Below are positions 57,537 through 64,000 of a stretch of 64,000 nt of DNA, one piece after another (within the stretch, counting starts at the first letter, position 1; every line of letters begins with the position of its first letter). The notes under the pieces were generated by a model that was not told the origin of the DNA, did no database searches, and worked only from the letters and a program-made list of their open reading frames with translations. The position numbers and the translations under genes were made by a program. The stretch is from SSSZ01 sp016790965. Lineage in GTDB: Bacteria; Pseudomonadota; Gammaproteobacteria; Burkholderiales; Rhodocyclaceae. The DNA lies in contig JAEUNZ010000005.1 in assembly GCA_016790965.1 (NCBI GenBank), positions 1 through 64,000 of the forward strand, written 5' to 3'.

Positions 57537-58007
57537 ATGCTCACAAAGCACACCGACCACAACGCCCGTGCCCATGTCCTATTCGACGATGGCACGCCAG
57601 CCGTACGCTATACGATCATCTTCGAGGGGCGGGAGGATGTGGTTATCGCTCACCCATTCGAATCGCCCGCCGACGTATGGCAGCGGGTGCTGGCGCGTCT
57701 CGCTGAGAACCGCTCAATCATTCGGCACGGTGCTTGGCGGGGACGCGAATTTCACTACGCCACGATTTTCGCAGGCATCGAACCGACCGAAACGCAGCGC
57801 AAGGAACACATGCGCGACTGGATCAGTGCCTGCCTGTATCAGATGGCAGACCCGGCGAGGAACAAGGACGCCGAGTCCCGCGTGCAGGCGCTTATCGCAT
57901 TGAGCGACCTGCATGGCTTGAGCACGCGGCGAGCAGTGCATGTCGTGACCCTGCCCACGCTGGAACAGATCGAAGCCGCTTTCGCTGAGAGAATTGGTTG
58001 TCCCTGA
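57537..58007 (+). CDS. Unknown soluble protein of the element
   Basis: A 156-residue protein beginning MLTKHTDHNARAHVLFDDGT. A beta-rich first part (AVRYTIIFEGREDVVIAHPF) is followed by a helical part (HMRDWISACLYQMADPARNK, ESRVQALIALSDLHGLSTRR). It starts 12 bases after the HTH gene with AAGGAAAA upstream, so both are probably one transcript, which may end at the hairpin at 58111-58147. I recognise no family. Confidence 0.6.
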   Translation: MLTKHTDHNARAHVLFDDGTPAVRYTIIFEGREDVVIAHPFESPADVWQRVLARLAENRSIIRHGAWRGREFHYATIFAGIEPTETQRKEHMRDWISACLYQMADPARNKDAESRVQALIALSDLHGLSTRRAVHVVTLPTLEQIEAAFAERIGCP

Positions 58008-58110
58008 GTAACCTTCTGTCAGACAGTGAGGCCGTCCCATAGGAAACCGTTGGACGTTAATCAAACGGAACCAGCCGCTGGCGATTCCTCAGAAGCCTGA
58101 CACGGCACAG

Positions 58111-58147
58111 TCCCGCCCAGCCTTACCGGCTCTGGCGGGATTGTTTT
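58111..58147 (+). terminator. Likely intrinsic terminator
   Basis: Stem TCCCGCC(C) / (T)GGCGGGA around a 15-base loop, followed by TTGTTTT. It should end the plus-strand transcript from the 56754-58007 genes and insulate the restriction gene. Confidence 0.65.
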
Positions 58148-58396
58148 GGACAGCAGCAGCCGGGCAGTAGGCCGGCACAGGCCACGATCACCGTTAGGGT
58201 GCCGTACTGGTATTGGCGCGAGTGCTGCGCGGTCTGTAGTCGCCCGTATGCCAACCTGCAAGGAACAGCAAACACGGAGTTATTCGGGCTTGCCCGCTAA
58301 CCGACTGCTGTCACGCAACAAGAGCCGTCGGCATATGCAGCGCGTAAGCAGATCGTATGCGTAGTTGAGCTTCTTCGGCATGTAGCGTCATGATAT

Positions 58397-58417
58397 TCTC
58401 ATTCTATTTGGATGAGA
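58397..58417. promoter_or_regulatory. Inverted repeat TCTCAT-N9-ATGAGA over the restriction-gene leader
   Basis: A 6-bp perfect inverted repeat whose right arm merges with the ribosome-binding site (GAGAGG, 58414-58419) of the gene starting at GTG 58425. A protein bound here, or an RNA hairpin, would block translation. No separate controller (C) gene is visible in the system. Confidence 0.45.
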
Positions 58418-58424
58418 GGCTATC

Positions 58425-59087
58425 GTGGCAAAGCGAAGCAAGAAAGATAAAGATCACGCCTTGGCGACTGAAGCTAAGGGACGAGTCACTACGATTATCG
58501 ACGCTATCCCTCCAGAAGAGCTTGTGTCGGCTATCAAGCGAGCACCCTCACTGCGAGGAATGATCCTCGGCTACATTGCCGAGGAAATGTTTGAAAAGCA
58601 TGTGCTGAACGAGAATCCTGATATCAGCCATGTTCAGAAGCATGATGACCATGACCGCTCTGTGAATAAGAGCGATCGAGACTTCAGGTACAACGGTCGC
58701 AAATACTCAATTCAACTGAAGTCCGTACAGACGAACAGCATCGCATGGCTTCCCGAAGATGAGGTACTGGTGGCCGATGTCCAGAATGATGCCAGTGATC
58801 GGAGAGCGATCACCCTGCCCAATGGGCACAAGGTTGAAACAACCAACTACGCTATTGGCGACTACGACATTCTCGCCGTGCCTCTTTTCCCTTTCTCAGG
58901 CGAATGGGAGTTTGCCTACAAGAGAAATCGGGACTGTCGCCTCACCGATTCGAAGAAGTACAGTGAGGAAGATAAGCAGTACCTTCTCCCCACCACTGAA
59001 AAACTTCACTATCCGTTGTCGGATGGATGGACGACGGACTTGCCGTCATTGCTTGACGACTCGCTGGGAGAACCTGCTGACGAGTAA
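58425..59087 (+). CDS. Putative type II restriction endonuclease
   Basis: A 220-residue protein next to a DNA methyltransferase. After a Lys-rich start there is a helical region (LRGMILGYIAEEMFEKHVLN, ~44-63) and then RDFRYNGRKYSIQLKSVQTN (~86-105). The latter reads like a PD-(D/E)xK nuclease core in which the last acidic residue is Gln (D...QLK), a variant known in restriction enzymes. The start is GTG with GAGAGG upstream. The 3' end overlaps the convergent methyltransferase by 79 bases. Recognition sequence unknown. The nuclease role rests on context and this motif. Confidence 0.7.
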   Translation: MAKRSKKDKDHALATEAKGRVTTIIDAIPPEELVSAIKRAPSLRGMILGYIAEEMFEKHVLNENPDISHVQKHDDHDRSVNKSDRDFRYNGRKYSIQLKSVQTNSIAWLPEDEVLVADVQNDASDRRAITLPNGHKVETTNYAIGDYDILAVPLFPFSGEWEFAYKRNRDCRLTDSKKYSEEDKQYLLPTTEKLHYPLSDGWTTDLPSLLDDSLGEPADE

Positions 59088-59848
59088 CTGCGTAGAAGCG
59101 GTCGGAAGTTGCTGTATGGCAGCTTCTTGGCTGGCTTAATGAAAACAAGAAAGTAGCTATGGTTCTTCCTAGCATGCTCTTGCTTGACTAGCCGACTCAC
59201 AACGGGCTTGTTATGCCTAGTGACCACAAACAAGTCCTTGCAGTAGAAGCCAAGCTGCTCGTAACCGTAAATTAGTTCAACATGCGTCAGCTTTTGGCGG
59301 TTGGCGCTCACCTCGTCCTGGCATTTGACAATGAATGTGCCGCCCGGCTTTAGTACGCGATCCGCTTCGCAAGCGACAGTCATGTACATGTCGAGCACAA
59401 CATCGTGGTACTTAAGCTCGCCTCGTGGTGTTGCTTGCCCGTTGGAGTAGTAGTCGCGGAAGGAGGCGTGAGTACCGCCACCAGCCAAATGCCCTTCTTC
59501 CCTTCTATAGAGGCCTTCCATATAGGGCGGATCAAAGACTATGGAGTCGAAACTCAGGTCTTCATAAGGTAGATTTCTTGCGTCCGTACCCGTCTTCAGA
59601 TCCGACGGGAAAAACTCATAGTCAGCAACATTGACGTTCCGCCAAAAGACGCCCTTCCCGTAGGTAACATCGGCTATTCGGCTGCCCTTGGGAACATAGA
59701 GGTGCAGGATATTCGGGAAAATATCCATATTGCTGCCGTCGTAGGAGGTCACTACTACATCAGTCGTGGCAATCCCTGACTGTGTTCGCTTAGTGCGTCT
59801 GGTGACGTTTTCCTGATTTGGTATGGATTGGTCAGTATCTGTTTTCAT
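59009..59848 (-). CDS. DNA methyltransferase (N4-C/N6-A type)
   Basis: A 279-residue amino-methyltransferase. The SAM-binding motif I equivalent is IADVTYGKGVFWRNV (residues ~58-72) and the catalytic motif IV is VFDPPYMEGL (DPPY, ~107-116). RVLKPGGTFIVKCQDEVSAN (~168-187) is the typical following strand. The last ~40 residues are Ser-rich, poorly conserved-looking, and are the part encoded antisense to the endonuclease end. It would protect the element's and host DNA from the convergent nuclease. The host sequence of this gene is AT-richer than its surroundings, a sign of transfer. Confidence 0.88.
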   Translation of the reverse strand: MKTDTDQSIPNQENVTRRTKRTQSGIATTDVVVTSYDGSNMDIFPNILHLYVPKGSRIADVTYGKGVFWRNVNVADYEFFPSDLKTGTDARNLPYEDLSFDSIVFDPPYMEGLYRREEGHLAGGGTHASFRDYYSNGQATPRGELKYHDVVLDMYMTVACEADRVLKPGGTFIVKCQDEVSANRQKLTHVELIYGYEQLGFYCKDLFVVTRHNKPVVSRLVKQEHARKNHSYFLVFIKPAKKLPYSNFRPLLRSYSSAGSPSESSSNDGKSVVHPSDNG

Positions 59849-59963
59849 ACTATGCTTCTATTCGTGGGCAAGAAGGGCGCAGTTTAGGACAGCTAGCCGA
59901 TAGGGGCGACCGAAACCCGCAGCCTTTCTCTGTTGCGAATACGCTGGATCAAAAGCGCAGGCC

Positions 59964-59982
59964 GCTTACTATCTGCTTACCG
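59964..59982 (+). promoter_or_regulatory. Paired GCTTAC sites, right end (integrase arm-site candidate)
   Basis: GCTTAC at 59964 and GCTTACCG at 59975, again 11 bp apart and in the same orientation as the left pair at 50552-50570; the two sites share TCTGCTTACCG. It lies between the methyltransferase start and the tRNA. The remaining bases 59849-60099 hold no gene. Confidence 0.6.
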
Positions 59983-60099
59983 CTCGGTTTTGTTCCCTGC
60001 GCTGATTGGTGCTGATTTCGGCCCTGCATGTGGTCAGCCACAGAGCTTTTTCGCGCTTGCTTTGCACCCCACAAAACTGCGCTAAGTGCTTGTATTTAT

Positions 60100-60187
60100 T
60101 GGCGGAGGCGGTGAGATTCGAACTCACGAAAGGTTTCCCTTTGCTGGTTTTCAAGACCAGTGCAATCGACCACTCTGCCACACCTCC
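60100..60187 (-). tRNA. serT: tRNA-Ser(UGA)
   Basis: A complete class II tRNA read on the minus strand: acceptor GGAGGTG / CACCGCCTCC region, anticodon stem CTGGT / ACCAG with loop CTTGAAA (anticodon TGA), a long variable arm (AAAGG / CCTTT), T arm GTTCGAATC and encoded CCA. It lies 20 bases inside the right attachment core. Both this and the split host gene look foldable. The variable arm differs from the host half by a compensated base pair. There is no room for a promoter between the core and its 5' end, so it should be transcribed through the host 5' half. Confidence 0.95.
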
Positions 60188-60207
60188 AACGCACTACCTA
60201 CAACAAA

Positions 60208-60246
60208 TTTCAAGACCAGTGCAATCGACCACTCTGCCACACCTCC
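60208..60246 (-). pseudogene. Detached 5' half of host tRNA-Ser(UGA); right attachment site
   Basis: A 39-base stretch identical to 60149-60187, covering acceptor 5' strand, D arm, anticodon stem and loop. It ends at the core TTTCAAG (60208-60214). To its left is unrelated sequence (20 bases) and then the complete tRNA. Joined to the 3' half at 50375-50430 it would rebuild a full tRNA-Ser with anticodon TGA, so these are most simply the two parts of the original host gene. Confidence 0.85.
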
Positions 60247-60400
60247 GCGACCTCCGGCCGTGGGGGAAACCCCCGCGCGGCCGCGAGTTTAACCCGGATT
60301 GTTGGCGAGTAGTCAGTCACGCTGGTCAAGTTGCAACTTTCACCCCCGATGGGTAGTCTTACGGTCGCTTCACACTCACTTTCTTCTCAGGAGCACTAGT

Positions 60401-61093
60401 ATGACAAACGGTTTCCCCCTCCCCGGTCAAACCGCCCAGACCCTGGAACTGCAGCACAACCGCATCCTGCGTAACACCTACATGCTGCTCGGCCTCAGCA
60501 TGGTTCCGACCATCCTAGGGGCATTGGTAGGCGTGCAGTTGCAGTTCAGTTTCCTCGCCGGCAGCCCCTTCATCGCCTTCATTGCCTTCCTGGCCATCGC
60601 CTTTGCCTTCATGTACGGCATCGAGCGCACCAAGGACAGCGGCTGGGGCGTTGCGCTGCTGCTTGGTTTCACCTTCTTCATGGGCTTGATGCTGTCGCGC
60701 ATCCTCCAGGTGGCCCTCGGATTTTCCAACGGCGGCTCCCTCATCGCTTTGGCGGCGGGTGGCACCGGCGCTCTTTTCTTCACCCTGGCGTCCATCGCTG
60801 CAGTCAGCAAGCGAGATTTCAGCGGCATGGGCAACTTTCTCTTCGCTGGCGTGATCCTGGTGTTACTGGCTGGCGTTGCCAACATCTGGCTCCAGATGCC
60901 TGCGCTCCACCTGGCCATTTCTGCTGCGGCCGTGGCCATCTTCTCCGCCTACGTCCTCTACGACGTCAATCGTATTGTTCGTGGCGGCGAGACCAATTAT
61001 GTCAGCGCCACTCTGGCGATCTATCTCGACATCTACAACATCTTCGTCAGCCTGCTCAATCTGCTCATGGCCCTGAGCGGCGAACGGGACTGA
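60401..61093 (+). CDS. Bax inhibitor-1 / YccA family membrane protein
   Basis: A 230-residue inner-membrane protein with seven predicted helices. After a polar start (MTNGFPLPGQTAQTLELQHN) come TYMLLGLSMVPTILGALVGV, FIAFIAFLAIAFAFMYGIE, and near the end YVLYDVNRIVRGGETNYVSA, then TLAIYLDIYNIFVSLLNLLM, the family's conserved last two helices. In E. coli YccA interacts with FtsH and SecY and YbhL is related; the exact role is not settled. CAGGAG precedes the ATG. A strong hairpin follows. Confidence 0.93.
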   Translation: MTNGFPLPGQTAQTLELQHNRILRNTYMLLGLSMVPTILGALVGVQLQFSFLAGSPFIAFIAFLAIAFAFMYGIERTKDSGWGVALLLGFTFFMGLMLSRILQVALGFSNGGSLIALAAGGTGALFFTLASIAAVSKRDFSGMGNFLFAGVILVLLAGVANIWLQMPALHLAISAAAVAIFSAYVLYDVNRIVRGGETNYVSATLAIYLDIYNIFVSLLNLLMALSGERD

Positions 61094-61111
61094 CCGTAGC
61101 CCTGTTTGGCG

Positions 61112-61137
61112 AAAAAGGCGGCCATGGCCGCCTTTTT
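61112..61137. terminator. Bidirectional intrinsic terminator
   Basis: AAAAAGGCGGCCATGGCCGCCTTTTT: a palindrome with A- and T-tracts on both sides, 19 bases past the Bax-inhibitor gene and 44 bases from the rlmD stop. It can end both convergent transcripts. Confidence 0.9.
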
Positions 61138-61180
61138 CGTGCGGGAGCCGCTTGCGGCTTCTCCCCGGGAGAGACGCCTG

Positions 61181-62482
61181 TCAGCCCCGTTCGAAAACCG
61201 CGATCGACTCAACGTGGGCTGTATGGGGAAACATGTTGACTGCCCCGGCAGCCCGGAAGCGGTAGCCCTTGACCCCGGTCAATACGGCAGCGTCCCGTGC
61301 GAGCGTAGCCGGGTTGCATGAAACGTAAACGATGCGGCTCGGTCCCCCTGCGCTTCCCAGGGCCTTGACCACCTCGATGGCCCCCTCGCGCGGAGGATCG
61401 ATGAGCATCTTGTCCAGGTGCCCAAGGCAGCCAAGGGACTCCTCTGTACATTCAAAAAGGTTGGCCACGGCAAATTCGACACGATGCGCAAGACCATTGG
61501 CCAAGGCGCTTTCGCGTCCCCGGGCGACCAGCGCAGCACTCCCCTCGATACCCACGACCGTTGCACCCTGACTGGCCATCGGCAGCGTGAAATTCCCCAG
61601 ACCACAAAAAAGATCAGCAATGCGCTCACCGGGCCGCGGGTCCAGAAGGCGGATGGCTCGCCGCACCAGCACCCGGTTCACGGCGTGATTGACCTGAGTA
61701 AATTCCGTCGGCCGAAACTCGAGCTCCAGACCGTATTCGGGTAGCGCGTAGGAAAGCCTGGGGCCCGGCAGGGGATGAAATCGCACTGCCGTATCCGGTC
61801 CCTTGGGCTGAAGATAGATGACGACACCGTACCGATCTGCGAAGTCCCGCAGGCGATCCTCATCGGTGCCAGTCAGGGGCTCAAGAATGCGCAGGACCAG
61901 TGCGATGCAGACTTCTCCAGCCGCCACCTCGACCTGGGGCAGGCGCTCACGAATCGAAAGGCCCCCAATCAGCTCGCGCAGAGGCAGGAGCATGTCGGAA
62001 ACCTCTGGAGGCAACACCGCGCAGGACTGCATGTCGGCGATATAGCTGCTGCGACGTTCGTGGAATCCAACGAGCATGCCACCCTTCTTGGGCACCCATC
62101 TAACCCCGAGGCGGGCCCGCCGCCGGTACCCCCAGGGGTAACCCTGGATCGGAGGGAGAATCTCCTCAGGCCGCACCCGCCCGATGTGCCACAGGCTGTC
62201 TTCGAGCACCCGCTGCTTGGCCGCCACCTGGGCGGCCGGATCGAAGTGCTGCATCGCGCAGCCCCCACAGATGCCGAAATGGGGGCAGCGGGGTGCAACC
62301 CGGACAGGCGATGCGGAGACCACGCGGATTAGGTGTGCGAGTTCGTAGCTGGGCTTGCGGCGAAAACTGGCGTACTCGACGACCTCTCCTGGCAGGGCGC
62401 CGTCGACGAAGATCGTCTTGCCTTCCTGGCGTGCAATGCCCCTGGCTTCGTGGTCAAGGGATTCGATGGCCGCGACGGGCAT
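61181..62482 (-). CDS. rlmD: 23S rRNA (uracil1939-C5)-methyltransferase
   Basis: A 433-residue enzyme that methylates U1939 of 23S rRNA. It has an N-terminal TRAM-like domain (IESLDHEARGIARQEGKTIF), an iron-sulfur motif with four cysteines (RCPHFGICGGCAMQH, plus a Cys downstream), the SAM site (ADLFCGLGNFTLPMA) and the catalytic region DPPREGAIEVV and YVSCNPATLARD with the nucleophilic Cys. I chose ATG 62482, as the longer frame to 62647 is not conserved-looking and would overlap the divergent gene. Confidence 0.95.
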   Translation of the reverse strand: MPVAAIESLDHEARGIARQEGKTIFVDGALPGEVVEYASFRRKPSYELAHLIRVVSASPVRVAPRCPHFGICGGCAMQHFDPAAQVAAKQRVLEDSLWHIGRVRPEEILPPIQGYPWGYRRRARLGVRWVPKKGGMLVGFHERRSSYIADMQSCAVLPPEVSDMLLPLRELIGGLSIRERLPQVEVAAGEVCIALVLRILEPLTGTDEDRLRDFADRYGVVIYLQPKGPDTAVRFHPLPGPRLSYALPEYGLELEFRPTEFTQVNHAVNRVLVRRAIRLLDPRPGERIADLFCGLGNFTLPMASQGATVVGIEGSAALVARGRESALANGLAHRVEFAVANLFECTEESLGCLGHLDKMLIDPPREGAIEVVKALGSAGGPSRIVYVSCNPATLARDAAVLTGVKGYRFRAAGAVNMFPHTAHVESIAVFERG

Positions 62483-62533
62483 GGGGACTCCGCGAAAAAG
62501 CGCGAATTCTACCAATCGACTACACTGGAGGCC

Positions 62534-63004
62534 ATGGCGAGGGAACTTTACACCAGTTGGTCTGACTACCGCGGCGCGCTTGATCGTTTGCTGGCCGTGG
62601 GCGCCAGCGAGGTTCTCATCTGGGATCCGGATCTCGTTGCGCTGCAACTCGACGCCTCCACGCGCATCGACGCATTACGTCGCATTCTTGCCAGCGGAGG
62701 CACTGTCCGGGTCGTCGTCCAGGACGCCCACCCCTTGCGCACCCATCATCCTCGTCTTCTGGGTTTGATGACTTCTTTCAACCACCGCATGGCAGTACAG
62801 CAGAGCGGTGACTCCCTCGCCTCCTTGCGAGACGCGATGGTGCTGGCGGACGGAAGCCACGGGCTTATTCGCTTCGACCGGGACAACCCGCGTAGCAAGC
62901 TCCTCATCGCCGAGACCGAGGAACTCTCCCCCTATTGCAAGCGCTTCGAAGACATCTGGCTGGAGGCTGGTACCCCAATCACCGCAACCACGACGGGGTT
63001 GTAG
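62534..63004 (+). CDS. Conserved hypothetical protein (DUF7931-like)
   Basis: A 156-residue protein starting MARELYTSWSDYRGALDRLL, with VLIWDPDLVALQLDASTRID, GTVRVVVQDAHPLRTHHPRL and LVLADG...LIRFDRDNPRSK. The alternation of a GGTVRVVVQD strand, HPRL helix and a late RFDRDNPRSKLLI resembles a beta-proteobacterial family of small proteins that look like half a phospholipase-D domain but lack its HKD motif. Start has GGAGG upstream. It is divergent from rlmD with 51 bases between start codons. Confidence 0.65.
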   Translation: MARELYTSWSDYRGALDRLLAVGASEVLIWDPDLVALQLDASTRIDALRRILASGGTVRVVVQDAHPLRTHHPRLLGLMTSFNHRMAVQQSGDSLASLRDAMVLADGSHGLIRFDRDNPRSKLLIAETEELSPYCKRFEDIWLEAGTPITATTTGL

Positions 63005-63147
63005 CCATAAAACAACACCATTGCGCAGTGCACCATTTGCCACGGGAGCCAAGGCCGATTCTTGTTATAATCCAGCACTGACTGGTCGTTCAGTCACCAA
63101 AAATTTTTTGGCTAGTCTGTTCGTTAATTTTGATAAGGAAATTTTCC

Positions 63148-63405
63148 ATGAACAAGTCCGTCCTCCTCGCTGCCCTGGTTGCCCTGACCCTCACCGCTTG
63201 CGGTAAGAAGGAAGAACCCGCTGCCGCCCCGGCCCCGGCTCCCGCTCCTGCTGCTGCTCCGGCCGCCCCGGCTCCCGCTCCTGCTGCTGCCCCGGAAGCC
63301 GCCAAGCCCGCCGACGCCGCTGCTCCGGCCGCTCCCGCTGCTGCCGACGCCAAGCCCGCCGACGCCGCCGCTCCGGCTGCCGCTCCTGCCGAAGCCAAGA
63401 AGTAA
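63148..63405 (+). CDS. Ala/Pro-rich small lipoprotein
   Basis: An 85-residue lipoprotein. The leader MNKSVLLAALVALTLTAC has a lipobox LTAC with Cys18, then GKKEEPAAAPAPAPAPAAAP and repeated AAP, PAPA and KPADAA units to the end. It is probably a disordered periplasmic linker on the outer membrane; only its charge (K, E, D in otherwise Ala/Pro) is conserved-looking. AAGGAA precedes the ATG by 8 bases, and a strong terminator follows. The role is unknown. Short repeats make it prone to length change. Confidence 0.8.
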   Translation: MNKSVLLAALVALTLTACGKKEEPAAAPAPAPAPAAAPAAPAPAPAAAPEAAKPADAAAPAAPAAADAKPADAAAPAAAPAEAKK

Positions 63406-63427
63406 TCAGGCCCGCAAGCAAAGAGAA

Positions 63428-63454
63428 AGCGGGGCGTATGCCCCGCTTTTTTTG
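63428..63454 (+). terminator. Intrinsic terminator of the lipoprotein gene
   Basis: Stem AAGCGGGGC / GCCCCGCTT with a 4-base loop, followed by TTTTTTT; 22 bases after the stop codon. Confidence 0.92.
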
Positions 63455-63545
63455 TGCCTACCACTCGTCCTTCCTCGAATGTGGCGACTTTTCCACTAGA
63501 GGCTGTGCACGACGGGCAGGGGATTTACGGTTTATCGACAGCTGC

Positions 63546-64000
63546 TCAGAGCCCACACCAAGCGAACCCCTCATCCTGGGTCGCCACCTTCACGCGCTCG
63601 ATGGGCCATACCAGCGCCTCAGCCAAAGCCCGCGCCGCAAGGTCTGGACGATTGTTCTCCGTGCTCAAGTGAGCAGCGACCACCCATTCCAGGCGTGACA
63701 CGTCGATATCTTGCAGAAGCCGCGCCGCACAGTCGTTTGCTAGGTGCCCGAAGGGACCGGCGATGCGCCGTTTGAGCGACGCGGGATAGCGTGACCGGGC
63801 AAGCAGTCCGGCATCGTGGTTGCACTCCAGCACCAATCCATTGCAGCCGCTCAGGCAAGCTCTCACTTGGTCGGTAATCTCTCCGGCATCGGTCAGAACA
63901 CCGATAGACCGTCCGCCGCTACTGAACACATACTGCAGGGGCTCCTGCGCATCGTGAGGAACGGTATAGGGAAGGATTTCGAGGTCGCCGAGCGTAAAGC
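63546..64000 (-). CDS. Metallo-beta-lactamase-fold hydrolase (YycJ-like), partial
   Basis: The C-terminal ~150 residues of a gene running out of the right edge. The readable part includes LGDLEILPYTVPHDAQEPLQ, then SGGRSIGVLTDAGEITDQVR, LECNHDAGLLARSRYPASLK and VVAAHLSTENNRPDLAARAL. The TDAG and CNHD(A) motifs are metal-binding elements and HLSxENN is characteristic of the YycJ/WalJ group of MBL-fold proteins. The N-terminal HxHxDH is outside the window. It is transcribed toward the lipoprotein gene. Confidence 0.88.
   Translation of the reverse strand, partial: FTLGDLEILPYTVPHDAQEPLQYVFSSGGRSIGVLTDAGEITDQVRACLSGCNGLVLECNHDAGLLARSRYPASLKRRIAGPFGHLANDCAARLLQDIDVSRLEWVVAAHLSTENNRPDLAARALAEALVWPIERVKVATQDEGFAWCGL

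Larger units (their letters stand above)
58008..58424. other. 417-base intergenic region before the restriction gene
   Basis: No supported gene. It holds a likely terminator at 58111-58147 and, near its right end, the inverted repeat at 58397-58417 and ribosome-binding site of the restriction gene. The remaining ~250 bases show no frame or motif that I would defend; they could be decayed coding sequence. Confidence 0.5.
50431..60214. mobile_element. Integrative element inserted in tRNA-Ser(UGA)
   Basis: About 9.8 kb bounded by the 7-bp core TTTCAAG at 50424-50430 and 60208-60214. Outside are the two halves of the host tRNA-Ser: 3' half on the left, 5' half on the right. Inside, in order: integrase, small unknown, AlpA-like protein, DUF3987 protein, GTAGC inverted repeats, minus-strand small protein, RHH-like protein, coiled-coil protein, terminase-small-like HTH protein, unknown, restriction endonuclease, methyltransferase, and a complete tRNA-Ser. 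No capsid, tail, relaxase or type IV secretion genes are present, so it probably depends on a helper. Base composition is visibly more AT-rich than the host, most clearly in the restriction-modification part. Confidence 0.88.

Noticed and set aside
59969..60181. Apparent small minus-strand ORF with FVSSNLTASA
   Set aside because: It is the translation of the complete tRNA-Ser and its flank, not a protein gene.
60208..60246. Second functional tRNA-Ser
   Set aside because: Only the 5' half is present; the sequence beyond the anticodon loop is unrelated, so no cloverleaf can form.

Overview
The window is a chromosomal piece of a high-GC betaproteobacterium. The order leuC-entericidin-leuD-leuB-asd-fimV-(CbiQ-like)-truA-trpF-trpB-trpA-accD-folC-dedD-cvpA-purF-metZ, all on the minus strand (about 24.3-42.9 kb), is the arrangement I know from Betaproteobacteria. 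With the many sensor kinases and FIST proteins I would guess Rhodocyclales, but the genus cannot be read from the sequence. No rRNA, CRISPR array or transposase gene was seen.

Layout. 0-2.4 kb: a translationally coupled minus-strand operon pyrC, lipoprotein, DUF3025. 2.5-6.1 kb: a FIST sensor protein coupled to a hybrid histidine kinase. 6.1-9.6 kb: rsmI and, divergently, yraN, a secreted HIRAN protein, a DiaA/GmhA-type SIS protein, a DolP-like double-BON lipoprotein and an HldE-type adenylyltransferase. 9.8-12.6 kb: kup and an HDOD protein. 12.9-19.8 kb: a second FIST module, here fused to a chemoreceptor signalling domain, followed directly by a 1628-residue hybrid kinase. 20-24.2 kb: ssb, an MFS exporter, two small unknowns and rhlE. 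24.3-42.9 kb: the methionine, purine, folate, tryptophan, fatty-acid and leucine biosynthesis block. 43-50.3 kb: MFS permease, small coiled protein, aroC, CBS protein, HTH regulator, radical SAM protein, queD, patatin and sirtuin.

The accessory part is a 9.8 kb integrative element at 50.4-60.2 kb. It carries a P4-type integrase, an AlpA-like protein, a DUF3987 putative primase/helicase-like protein, an array of GTAGC inverted repeats that may be a replication origin, several small unknown genes, a small-terminase-like HTH protein, and a type II restriction-modification pair whose genes converge and overlap. It appears to have recombined at the 7-bp anticodon loop of a chromosomal tRNA-Ser(UGA) gene. 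The host gene is split: its 3' half lies at the left end and its 5' half at the right end. A complete tRNA-Ser(UGA), with a compensated difference in the variable arm, lies just inside the right end and is positioned to be transcribed from the host tRNA promoter. Paired 11-bp-spaced GCTTAC repeats lie inside both ends and look like integrase arm sites. The gene content suggests a phage-satellite-like element carrying a defence cargo.

60.4-64 kb returns to the host chromosome: a Bax-inhibitor-1 family membrane protein, rlmD, a small conserved protein, an Ala/Pro-rich lipoprotein and a truncated metallo-beta-lactamase-fold gene. Two copies of a ~155-bp dispersed repeat with imperfect terminal inverted repeats sit against stop codons at 9.6 and 28.3 kb and look like a miniature, non-autonomous mobile element.
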